DNA of 64,000 nt. Source: Vulcanimicrobiota bacterium. Its GTDB lineage: Bacteria; Vulcanimicrobiota; Vulcanimicrobiia; Vulcanimicrobiales; Vulcanimicrobiaceae. The position numbers and the translations under genes are program-made. The notes beneath the pieces were generated by a model. That model ran no database searches, was not told the DNA's origin, and saw nothing but the letters and a program-made list of their open reading frames with translations. The stretch lies in NCBI GenBank assembly GCA_027306785.1, contig DAHUZB010000007.1, positions 34,997 through 98,996 of the forward strand, written 5' to 3'. Numbering within the stretch: position 1 is the stretch's first letter; every line of letters starts with the position of its first letter. Shown here one piece after another: positions 46,129-53,527 of the stretch.

Positions 46129-47037
46129 ATGAAAGCAATCCTTTTTGAACGGTTCGGCGGTCCGGAGGTCCTGAAGATGGCCGATGTGACCGAGCCCCAT
46201 GCCGGCGACGGCATGGTTCGCGTGCGCGTGAAAGCGGCCGGCGTCAACGCCATCGATTGGAAAATCCGCAATGGCTGGATGGAGGCCGCCTTTCCGACGC
46301 GGTTCCCGTGCATTTCCGGGATGGAGATCGCCGGCGTCGTGGACGAAGTGGGCAATGGAGTCACGGATGTGCAGGCCGGCGACGAGGTGCTGGGGTGGTC
46401 TGAAGGCGGCGGCTACGCGGAGTATGCGCTTGCGCGGAGGGTCATTCGTAAACCGTTCGGCCTTTCGTGGGCCGTCGCGGCATCGCTCCCGGTCGCCGCG
46501 GTGACGGCCCGCAACGTCGTGAACCAACTCGATCTCAAGCCCGGTGAAACGCTGCTCGTGCACGGTGCATCCGGCGCGGTCGGCAGCGTCGCCGTACAAC
46601 TCGCCAAGGCGCGGGGAGTCGCCGTTATCGGAACGGCGAGCGCAGCGAATGCGCAGTTCGTTGCCTCGTTAGGAGCGACGCCGGTGCTCTACGGCGACGG
46701 TCTCGTCGAACGTGTACGCGAGATTGCGCCTGCCGGCGTGGATGCGGCACTCGATACGGCGGGTAAGGGCACACTGGAACCGTCGATCGAACTTGCCGGT
46801 GGCCCGGAACGGGTCATCACGATCGTCGATGCCGATGCTCAGCGATATGGCGTTCGCTTCTCAGCCGGCAGCGGTGATGATTTCATGGAAGGGCTCGCAG
46901 ACGTTGCATCGCTTGCGGCTGCAGGTGCCTTGACGATCCGCATCGCGCCGATGCTGCCGCTCGCTTCAGCCGCAGAAGCGCAACGCGTCAGCGAAGGGGG
47001 GCACGCCTCGGGCAAGCTCGTATTGACGTTGGAGTGA
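46129..47037 (+). CDS. Zinc-independent quinone oxidoreductase (MDR family)
   Basis: 302 residues from ATG 46129 with GAGGGG upstream. Medium-chain reductase without the Zn ligands: N-terminal MKAILFERFGGPEVL, GVNAIDWKIR, and NADPH-binding HGASGAVGS at 145-153. Reduces quinones or enones with NADPH. The stop overlaps the MarR start (GTGA), so regulator and enzyme are translationally coupled; the MarR family is often redox- or phenolic-responsive. Confidence 0.88.
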   Translation: MKAILFERFGGPEVLKMADVTEPHAGDGMVRVRVKAAGVNAIDWKIRNGWMEAAFPTRFPCISGMEIAGVVDEVGNGVTDVQAGDEVLGWSEGGGYAEYALARRVIRKPFGLSWAVAASLPVAAVTARNVVNQLDLKPGETLLVHGASGAVGSVAVQLAKARGVAVIGTASAANAQFVASLGATPVLYGDGLVERVREIAPAGVDAALDTAGKGTLEPSIELAGGPERVITIVDADAQRYGVRFSAGSGDDFMEGLADVASLAAAGALTIRIAPMLPLASAAEAQRVSEGGHASGKLVLTLE

Positions 47038-47507
47038 ACCACCAACGTACGCGCGCCGCGGCGCGCTTTCCCGTGAGCTACGCGATTTTCGAACTCGCGC
47101 TCGCACACAAAGTGTTTGCCGCGAACCTCCTGCGCGAGCATCGACTCTATCCCGGCCAGGAACTGCTGTTGATGCTGCTCTTCGAAACGGGCGAATGCCC
47201 GCAGTCGGAGATCGTCGAGTTGATGCAACTCGATCCGTCGACGGTTGCGAAGTCGCTACGGCGGCTCGAGAACGCCGGTCTCGTAAAGCGGCGATCCTCC
47301 GAAGAGGATCGCCGCGCAAGCATCGTGTCCCTGACGAAAATGGGGATGTCCCTCGAAAAGAAGATCCTCGGGGTCTGGCGCGATCTCGAGCGCGTGACCG
47401 TCGGCGAACTCGATGCCGAGCAGCGAGAGCAGGCCGTCGCCATCATGCGCGCGCTCGAAGCCAACGTGGCGCGCGCTCAGCCCGCAAAATCACTCGCAAA
47501 GCGATAG
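47034..47507 (+). CDS. MarR-family regulator
   Basis: 157 residues from the GTG that overlaps the reductase stop. Winged HTH with CPQSEIVELMQLDPSTVAKSLRRLENAGLVKRR (about 59-92) and SSEEDRRASIVSLT wing. Likely represses its own operon from TATGTGG sites near 46074-46100. No conserved OhrR-type Cys near the N-terminus. Confidence 0.85.
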   Translation: MNHQRTRAAARFPVSYAIFELALAHKVFAANLLREHRLYPGQELLLMLLFETGECPQSEIVELMQLDPSTVAKSLRRLENAGLVKRRSSEEDRRASIVSLTKMGMSLEKKILGVWRDLERVTVGELDAEQREQAVAIMRALEANVARAQPAKSLAKR

Positions 47508-47618
47508 TCGGGCCCGGCCGGTCATGATGCCACTATTAAACGCAAACTTGCCTGCATTAGTCCTTTATTCTTTGCTATCGTTGGGTGCGTGGATGGCGCA
47601 GACAGGAGCAGAGCCGTG

Positions 47619-48779
47619 ATGACATCTCCCTACAACGCAGGAACGCTCCCGGATCGGGTCCGCTCGCGCATGATTCAGGGGGTCAACGGTCTCGACGTGC
47701 ACATCCTCGAGGCCGGATACGAAACGCCCGCACGGCCACTCGTGCTGCTTCTGCACGGGTTCCCGGATCTGGCGTACGGGTGGCGCCATCTGATGCCGAT
47801 TCTCGCTGCGGCCGGCTACCACGTCGTCGCGCCCGATCAACGAGGCTTCGGCCGAACCGTCGGCTGGGCGGCTGGCTTGGATGCGCCGTTAGCGCCCTTC
47901 AGTCTCTTGAATATGACGCGCGACGCTCTGGCATTGGTCTTTGCGCTCGGGTATCGACGCACCGCGCTGCTCGTGGGTCACGATCTTGGTTCGCCCGTGG
48001 CGGCCTACTGTGCGCTCGCGCGGCCCGACGTCTTTCCCGCGCCGGCGCTGATGAGCGCGCCGTTCCCAGGTCCGCCGGCGTTTCCGTTCGACATCGCCGA
48101 TCGCCCCGCAATGTCGGCCGAGCAACGCGGAGCGCATCAGGACCTTGCAGCTGCGCTCGCAGCGCTCGATCCTCCGCGAAAACACTATCAGCAGTATCTG
48201 AGCTCCCCCCAGGCAAGCAACGATTTGGAGAATCCGCCTCAAGGTATGCGTGCGTTTCTCCGGGCGCTCTTTCATATGAAGAGTGCCGACTGGGCCGGAA
48301 ATGCACCGCACGCCCTAAAGGCCGCTACCGCCGACGAACTCGCAACGATGCCGCGGTACTACATCATGGACTTGGATCAGACGATGCCCGAGAGCGTGGC
48401 GCCGTTCGAGCCGACCGCTGCGGACGTGCAGGCATGTACGTGGCTTACCGACGCTGAGCTCGGCGTGTACGTCGCCGAGTATAACCGCACCGGGTTTCAA
48501 GGCGCCCTCCAGGCGTATCGCGTGTTCTCCGATCCCGACCTCAACGCCGAGCTGCGCATGTTTTCGGGAAAAACGATCGACGTGCCGCTGCTGTTTATCG
48601 GCGGAACGAGCGATTGGGGAACGTATGCAGCCCCGGGCGCGCTCGACGCGATGCGCACGAAGGCGGCGACGCGGATGGCCGGCATCGAATTCATCGAAGG
48701 CGCCGGCCATTGGATCCAACAGGAGCAACCGGATCGGCTCGGCACGCTGCTGCTCGCTTTCGTCAAAAACGCCATCTGA
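47619..48779 (+). CDS. Epoxide-hydrolase-like alpha/beta-hydrolase
   Basis: 386 residues from ATG 47619 (AGGAG 10 bases upstream). Oxyanion HGFPD at 46-50, nucleophile aspartate D122 in GHDLGS, and catalytic His in GAGHWIQQEQPD near the C-terminus, with a lid of about 150 residues. The Asp nucleophile and the lid place it with soluble epoxide hydrolases rather than serine esterases. Lid tyrosines (YQQYL, YYIM) could activate the epoxide. Cytoplasmic. Follows the MarR gene. Confidence 0.82.
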   Translation: MTSPYNAGTLPDRVRSRMIQGVNGLDVHILEAGYETPARPLVLLLHGFPDLAYGWRHLMPILAAAGYHVVAPDQRGFGRTVGWAAGLDAPLAPFSLLNMTRDALALVFALGYRRTALLVGHDLGSPVAAYCALARPDVFPAPALMSAPFPGPPAFPFDIADRPAMSAEQRGAHQDLAAALAALDPPRKHYQQYLSSPQASNDLENPPQGMRAFLRALFHMKSADWAGNAPHALKAATADELATMPRYYIMDLDQTMPESVAPFEPTAADVQACTWLTDAELGVYVAEYNRTGFQGALQAYRVFSDPDLNAELRMFSGKTIDVPLLFIGGTSDWGTYAAPGALDAMRTKAATRMAGIEFIEGAGHWIQQEQPDRLGTLLLAFVKNAI

Positions 48780-48813
48780 GCATCGCGAGACGCCGCCCGC
48801 GACTCGTCAGGGC

Positions 48814-49806
48814 TCAGCGTGCCTGACGGCAAACGTCGGCGGCGATTTCAAACGAGCGCAAGCGCGCCGCGTGATCGTACATGTGGCTCGTGAGCATAAG
48901 TTCGTTCACGGCCGTTTGCTCGACGAACGATGCTATGCCGTTGCCGACGTCCTGAGGCGAACCAACGACGGCATATCTCAACGTGTGCTCGACCATCTCT
49001 CGCTCCGCCGGCGTCCACAGCTCTTCCATCGAGTCGACGGGCGGCGGCAACTGTCCGGGGCGTCCGCGCCGCAGGTTGATGAACGACTGTTGGTGTGAGG
49101 TAAAAAGGCGACGCGCTTCTTCAGCCGTGTCGGCGCCGACGACGTTCACGACCGCCATTGCGTACGGTTCCGGGCACTGCGCCGAGGGCTGGAACTGCGT
49201 GCGGTACAGATGCAGCGCGTGCATCAATGCATCGGGTGCGAAGTGGGATGCGAACGCGAACGGCAAACCAAGCTCCGCTGCCAATTGCGCACTGAAAAGG
49301 CTTGATCCGAGCAGCCAAATCGGGATGTTCGAACCCGCACCGGGAACCGCGCGCACCGGCTGACTCGGGAGGGCCGGCGCGAAGTACGACTGCAGTTCGA
49401 GAACGTCGCGAGGAAACGTGTCGCCGCTCGAGTCGAGATTGCGTCGGAGTGCGCGAGCGGTTAGCGGATCGGTTCCCGGAGCTCGCCCGAGCCCGAGATC
49501 GATGCGGCCCGGATAGAGCGCCTCGAGGGTGCCGAACTGTTCCGCGATCACGAGCGGCGCATGATTGGGAAGCATGATGCCGCCCGATCCAACGCGGATG
49601 GTTGACGTCGCGGCGGCGACGTGCCCGATGACGAGCGCGGTCGCCGCGCTTGCGATACCCGGCATATTGTGGTGCTCGGCGAGCCAAAAGCGCCGATATC
49701 CCCAACGCTCCGCGTGTTGCGCGAGGTCGACGCTGTTTGCAATTGCCTCCGCAGGCGTGCGCCCGGCGGGAACCGGTGAGAGATCGAGGATCGAGACGGG
49801 AATCAC
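48814..49806 (-). CDS. LLM-class flavin-dependent oxidoreductase (MsnO8-like)
   Basis: 330 residues. Luciferase-like TIM barrel: [10 protein letters not shown] at the N-terminus, [24 protein letters not shown] and DLGLGRAPG, typical of MsnO8-type FMN/F420 oxidoreductases. Reduced flavin is used with O2 or another acceptor; substrate unknown. Transcribed alone toward the epoxide hydrolase gene, tail to tail. Confidence 0.86.
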   Translation of the reverse strand: MIPVSILDLSPVPAGRTPAEAIANSVDLAQHAERWGYRRFWLAEHHNMPGIASAATALVIGHVAAATSTIRVGSGGIMLPNHAPLVIAEQFGTLEALYPGRIDLGLGRAPGTDPLTARALRRNLDSSGDTFPRDVLELQSYFAPALPSQPVRAVPGAGSNIPIWLLGSSLFSAQLAAELGLPFAFASHFAPDALMHALHLYRTQFQPSAQCPEPYAMAVVNVVGADTAEEARRLFTSHQQSFINLRRGRPGQLPPPVDSMEELWTPAEREMVEHTLRYAVVGSPQDVGNGIASFVEQTAVNELMLTSHMYDHAARLRSFEIAADVCRQAR

Positions 49807-49902
49807 GTCAGCTCATAATCGAATCGGGCGCCGATGCGTTGCGCCGGGAATAACGGCGATGGACCGTGCAACCCCTCGTGACCCGCTTGAGTCGTGCTGG
49901 AC

Positions 49903-50499
49903 ATGAGAATATTGGTCATCGGAGCCACCGGCACGATCGGTGCTGAAGTCGTCAAGGCGCTCCGCGAGCATCATGACGTAGTCGAGGCGAGTCGGACTTC
50001 GGGCGTCCGCGTGGATATCGACGATCCGGGCTCGATCAAGAAGATGTATCGGGAAACCGGAGCGGTCGATGCCGTGGTCGTCGCGGCAGGGGGTGGAGCG
50101 TTCAGATCATTACCGGAGCTTTCCGACCAAGACTTCGATTACTCGCTGCGCAGCAAGTTGATGGGGCAAGTCAACGTCGTCCGGTTCGGCCTGCAATATG
50201 TTCCCGACGGCGGATCGTTCACGTTGACCAGCGGCGTGCTTTCCCAAGAACCGATGCCGGGAAGCGCCGCGATTTCGCTCATCAACGCCGGCGTCGAAGG
50301 TTTTGCCCGGGCCGCCGCGCTGGAACTGCAGCAACGCAAGATTCGCGTCAACGTCGTGAGTCCGGGTTGGGTTTCGGAGACGCTATCGGCGATGGGACAA
50401 GACCCATCACACGGCATTCCCGCATCGCAGGTCGCACCCGCCTACGTGCAAGCCGTCGATGGAATCATGTCCGGAACGGTCATAAGCGCCAAGAAGTAA
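49903..50499 (+). CDS. Short SDR-like protein lacking the usual catalytic Tyr-Lys
   Basis: 198 residues from ATG 49903. Rossmann GATGTIG at 7-13 and D-V-V-V-A-A-G-G-G (about 60-70) are intact, and the C-terminal PGWVSETL matches SDR folds. At the expected Y-x-x-x-K the sequence reads AAISLINAGVEGF, so neither Tyr nor Lys is in place. Shorter than classic SDRs by about 50 residues. It may bind nucleotide without classical oxidoreductase activity. Proteins with the same ASINA-type motif exist widely, which makes a damaged gene less likely. Confidence 0.75.
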   Translation: MRILVIGATGTIGAEVVKALREHHDVVEASRTSGVRVDIDDPGSIKKMYRETGAVDAVVVAAGGGAFRSLPELSDQDFDYSLRSKLMGQVNVVRFGLQYVPDGGSFTLTSGVLSQEPMPGSAAISLINAGVEGFARAAALELQQRKIRVNVVSPGWVSETLSAMGQDPSHGIPASQVAPAYVQAVDGIMSGTVISAKK

Positions 50500-50535
50500 G
50501 CCGAAACACGACGAGTGCCTCGGCGTAGGTACGTC

Positions 50536-51867
50536 ATGAGGTATATCTTCGCCGTAGCAGCCATTTTTTTCGCGACGCTTCTGCCAGCCGTTGCCGCGGT
50601 CAAACAATGCCCGGTAGGTTCGTATCGTTTAAGCGACGGCGCGACCGTGGACATCGCGCCTTCGGATCCCGGTACGTTCCGCTGGCGCACGTTCACGGGA
50701 GAGACCGGGCAACTCCATCCCGAAAAAGACGGGACGTGGAAAAGCACGTATGGTTGGACCGAGCGCCCGGACGGGACGATCGTTTCGTTTTCCGATTGCG
50801 CCCGCGGGGAAATCACGTTCGGACATGTGACCGGTAAACGCATCGCTTTCGATGTTACCAATACGACCTTCTCTAGCGGCGACGTAACGCTTGCGGGCCG
50901 CTTAGTTCTCCCGAAAGGCACCGGAAGGGTGCCGATCGTCGTTCTCGTGCACGGTTCCGAGCACGATTCCGCTCTCACATTCTACTACTTGCAACGCATG
51001 TTCCCGGCCGAGGGCATCGGCGTATTCGTGTACGACAAACGCGGAACCGGAATTTCCGGCGGTACATATACGCAGAATTTCAGCGTCCTTGCAAACGATG
51101 CGGTTGCCGCAATGAACACGGCTAAGCGCCTCGCCGGGCCGCGACTCGGGCGTATCGGATACCAAGGTGGCAGCGAAGGCGGTTGGGTGGTGCCGATCGC
51201 AGTAAATCGCGCGCACGTAGATTTCTCGATTGTAAGCTTCGGGCTGGCGGTTAACGTGCTTCAGGAAGATCGAGAGAGTGTCGCGCTCGACATGTATTTC
51301 CACCACCGCTCCGCGGCGGATACCGCGAAAGCCTTGAAGCTTGCACGCGCCGGCGAACGCGTTGTGGAGACCGAAGGTCAACACGGCTACGCGGCCTTTG
51401 ATGTTTTGCGCAAAAAATATAGATCCAAGCCGTGGTATAGGGATGTCCACGGTGATTTTCTCTTCGTCGTCCTGCCGCTCGACAAGAAGCACATTATTGC
51501 TGCGGTTAAGCACTATGCGGTGAACACGACGCCGTTTCACTACGATCCGATGCCGACGTTGGAGGTATCTCGCACGCCGCAGCTATGGATATTGGGCGCG
51601 GATGACCTCGATGCCCCGAGCGCCGTGACCGCGAAGCGCATCACGGCACTCATCGAGCAAGGAAAGCGTTATACGCTTGCTGTCTATCCGGGCGCCGAGC
51701 ACGGGATGACGGAGTACGAATCCAGCGCAACGGGCGACCGTGGACGCGTTTCAACGCGCTACGCACCGGGCTACTTTCACATGATGGCCGACTTTATCCG
51801 CGCTGGCCGGATTGGAGCGCGTTACGGCAACGCAACAATCACGCAACTGCCCCCGCACAATCAATGA
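50536..51867 (+). CDS. Exported alpha/beta-hydrolase (S33/dienelactone-type)
   Basis: 443 residues from ATG 50536. Signal peptide to about residue 22 (FATLLPAVAA). N-terminal beta-domain of about 110 residues, then the hydrolase core: HGSEHD oxyanion, nucleophile S213 in GGSEGGW, acid in GADDLDAPS and His in GAEHGMTEYES. Extracytoplasmic esterase or peptidase-like enzyme. The coding sequence looks lower in G+C than the genes around it, so horizontal acquisition is possible. No operon partner visible. Confidence 0.78.
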   Translation: MRYIFAVAAIFFATLLPAVAAVKQCPVGSYRLSDGATVDIAPSDPGTFRWRTFTGETGQLHPEKDGTWKSTYGWTERPDGTIVSFSDCARGEITFGHVTGKRIAFDVTNTTFSSGDVTLAGRLVLPKGTGRVPIVVLVHGSEHDSALTFYYLQRMFPAEGIGVFVYDKRGTGISGGTYTQNFSVLANDAVAAMNTAKRLAGPRLGRIGYQGGSEGGWVVPIAVNRAHVDFSIVSFGLAVNVLQEDRESVALDMYFHHRSAADTAKALKLARAGERVVETEGQHGYAAFDVLRKKYRSKPWYRDVHGDFLFVVLPLDKKHIIAAVKHYAVNTTPFHYDPMPTLEVSRTPQLWILGADDLDAPSAVTAKRITALIEQGKRYTLAVYPGAEHGMTEYESSATGDRGRVSTRYAPGYFHMMADFIRAGRIGARYGNATITQLPPHNQ

Positions 51868-51898
51868 TCTATGCAGCTCCGCGCCGGAAGGTCGCTGA

Positions 51899-52459
51899 TT
51901 AGCGCATGTACGCAGGATTCTTGCGGCGTTCGGATATGGCGAGCAAAATGCCGGAAATCAAAAAGTAGAGCGCGCCGAATGCCGCATAGGGCGCGAAGAT
52001 GGCGATCGAGGGAGCGGTCGCGTCTTCCGCCATCTTGATGAAGAACGCGCCCGCAAGAGCCGATTGTGCCCCGCTAAGGATCATCGTCCACTGCGCTCTC
52101 TGCGTCTTTCGGCGCCGAAGAGCCGTCGCCAATTGGAGTGCGCCGGCCACGGCGGCCCATACGCCAAACACACCGAGGACCGCGGCCCCGCCGAAACTCA
52201 ATGCGACGGCAGCAGCGATCGTGGTCAGCGCACTAGCGACGAGATTGAACGTCTGTGAGGGATTCTTGGCCAAACCACCGCTTTGCATCGCGTCGATATA
52301 ATTTGCGAAAGCATCCCAGGCGGGATAAGCGATAAACATGAGCGCTGCGACCGGCATCGAGATACGGGCGACCGTAAATGCGCACGCAACCCAGACGGCG
52401 GAGAACGCAAAGCGAATGAAATAGTAGCGTTTGAGCCACTTCTCCGTGGATTGGCGCAT
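51899..52459 (-). CDS. DUF308/HdeD-like small membrane protein
   Basis: 186 residues from ATG 52459, with five or six hydrophobic segments and RRRKTQRAQW after the fourth, resembling the DUF308/HdeD family, which is associated with acid or general stress. Starts 2 bases after the ohr stop and should be co-transcribed with it under OhrR control. Exact function unknown. Confidence 0.7.
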   Translation of the reverse strand: MRQSTEKWLKRYYFIRFAFSAVWVACAFTVARISMPVAALMFIAYPAWDAFANYIDAMQSGGLAKNPSQTFNLVASALTTIAAAVALSFGGAAVLGVFGVWAAVAGALQLATALRRRKTQRAQWTMILSGAQSALAGAFFIKMAEDATAPSIAIFAPYAAFGALYFLISGILLAISERRKNPAYMR

Positions 52460-52461
52460 GG

Positions 52462-52887
52462 TCAGGCCACCGTCAGTCCGACGTCGATGTTGTTGCGGGT
52501 CGCGTTCGAGTAGGGGCAAATCCGGTGCGCGGCGGCGACGAGCTTCTCGGCATCCTCGCGCGGCAGGCCCGGCAGACGCACGAGCAGATCCGCAGTGATG
52601 CCGAAGCCGCCTTCGGAGCGAGGCCCGATTCCGACGGTGGCGACAATCGACGTGTCCGAGGGGACGGTCAACCGGAGTTCCTTACCGGCGACCCTCAGCG
52701 CGCCGATGAAGCAGGCCGCGTAGCCCGCGGCAAAGAGTTGCTCGGGATTCGTCCCGGCACCGCCTGCTCCGCCCAATTCACGAGGCGTCGAGAGCTGAAC
52801 ATCGACGCGACCGTCCTCAGAGCGAGCGGCACCGTCGCGGCCGCCCGTGGCCGTAACCGATGTGCGATACAAAACTTGCGTAGGCAT
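52462..52887 (-). CDS. ohr: Organic hydroperoxide resistance protein (OsmC/Ohr)
   Basis: 141 residues, normal Ohr length. The two redox cysteines are C59 (YAACF) and C124 ([11 protein letters not shown]), with the [17 protein letters not shown] block; together typical of Ohr, which reduces organic and fatty-acid hydroperoxides using lipoylated proteins. Cytoplasmic. It is divergent from ohrR across tandem palindromic operators. Confidence 0.94.
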   Translation of the reverse strand: MPTQVLYRTSVTATGGRDGAARSEDGRVDVQLSTPRELGGAGGAGTNPEQLFAAGYAACFIGALRVAGKELRLTVPSDTSIVATVGIGPRSEGGFGITADLLVRLPGLPREDAEKLVAAAHRICPYSNATRNNIDVGLTVA

Positions 52888-52908
52888 CTGCGATCAATCT
52901 CCTGATAT

Positions 52909-52943
52909 TGTGTTATCGCGATAATATTTATCGCGATAACACA
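52909..52943. promoter_or_regulatory. Double OhrR operator between ohr and ohrR
   Basis: A perfect 16-bp inverted repeat with a 3-base centre, formed from two copies of TTATCGCGATAA, each itself palindromic. It sits just upstream of ohr, 75 bases from the ohrR start. The AT-rich ends with CGCG centre suit a winged-HTH dimer. Confidence 0.85.
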
Positions 52944-52982
52944 CCCTATCACGCGCGTCCAGGCTTTGTCCAGCCCTTTTTC

Positions 52983-52994
52983 TTATCGTGGTAA
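52983..52994. promoter_or_regulatory. Degenerate third OhrR site by the ohrR start
   Basis: TTATCGTGGTAA matches the TTATCGCGATAA unit at 10 of 12 positions, 24 bases before ohrR ATG 53019. It could give weaker autoregulation. Confidence 0.55.
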
Positions 52995-53018
52995 ACTATT
53001 TCTCGAAAGGGATTTGCG

Positions 53019-53453
53019 ATGAAGCGAAAAGCGACGCTGAATGACTTGCTCTGCTTTGCCCTCTACGGTGCTTCGATGGCGGTCAGCCGCACGTATAAGC
53101 CGCTCCTCGATGAGTTGGGCATAACCTATCCGCAATATCTCGTCCTCGTCGCGCTCTGGAGTGAGGACGGCCAAACCGTCGGTTCCCTCGCGGAGCGTTT
53201 GGCGCTCGAATCCAGCACCATCACTCCCCTTATCAAGCGCCTCGAGACCTCGGGTCTCGTGAAACGCGTGCGGCATCACGATGACGAGCGACGCGTCTCC
53301 GCCTTCCTCACGAAGCGAGGGCGCGAGCTTGAAGATGAGAGCGAATGCCTTGGCCTGCGCCTCCTCGAGCGCTCCGGGATGAAACCCCAGGAGCTGATGG
53401 CACTCACCCGTCAGGTCCAACAGCTTCGCACGGCGCTCACGATAACGGAATGA
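53019..53453 (+). CDS. ohrR: OhrR, MarR-family peroxide-sensing repressor
   Basis: 144 residues. The sensing cysteine is C12 in LLCFALYGAS, matching C15 of Bacillus OhrR; winged HTH 60-92 (GSLAERLALESSTITPLIKRLETSGLVKR) and DDERRVSAFLT wing. Oxidation of the Cys by organic hydroperoxide releases it from DNA. Only one other possible Cys (about 110) suggests the one-Cys or mixed-disulfide mode. Divergent ohr and the sites above complete the circuit. Confidence 0.93.
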   Translation: MKRKATLNDLLCFALYGASMAVSRTYKPLLDELGITYPQYLVLVALWSEDGQTVGSLAERLALESSTITPLIKRLETSGLVKRVRHHDDERRVSAFLTKRGRELEDESECLGLRLLERSGMKPQELMALTRQVQQLRTALTITE

Positions 53454-53461
53454 GAATAATC

Positions 53462-53493
53462 CGACGCCCGACGGCCATGTGGCCATCGGGCGT
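53462..53493. terminator. Bidirectional terminator between convergent ohrR and the propeller operon
   Basis: A 9-bp GACGCCCGA/TCGGGCGTC stem, one mismatch, then 5-bp GGCCA/TGGCC around a 2-base loop, located 8 bases after the ohrR stop and 34 before the end of the propeller gene. The T-run after it is weak, so it could stop both strands mainly by stem strength. Confidence 0.75.
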
Positions 53494-53527
53494 CATCGCG
53501 GGAACCACGCGATCGCGCTCGATCGGT

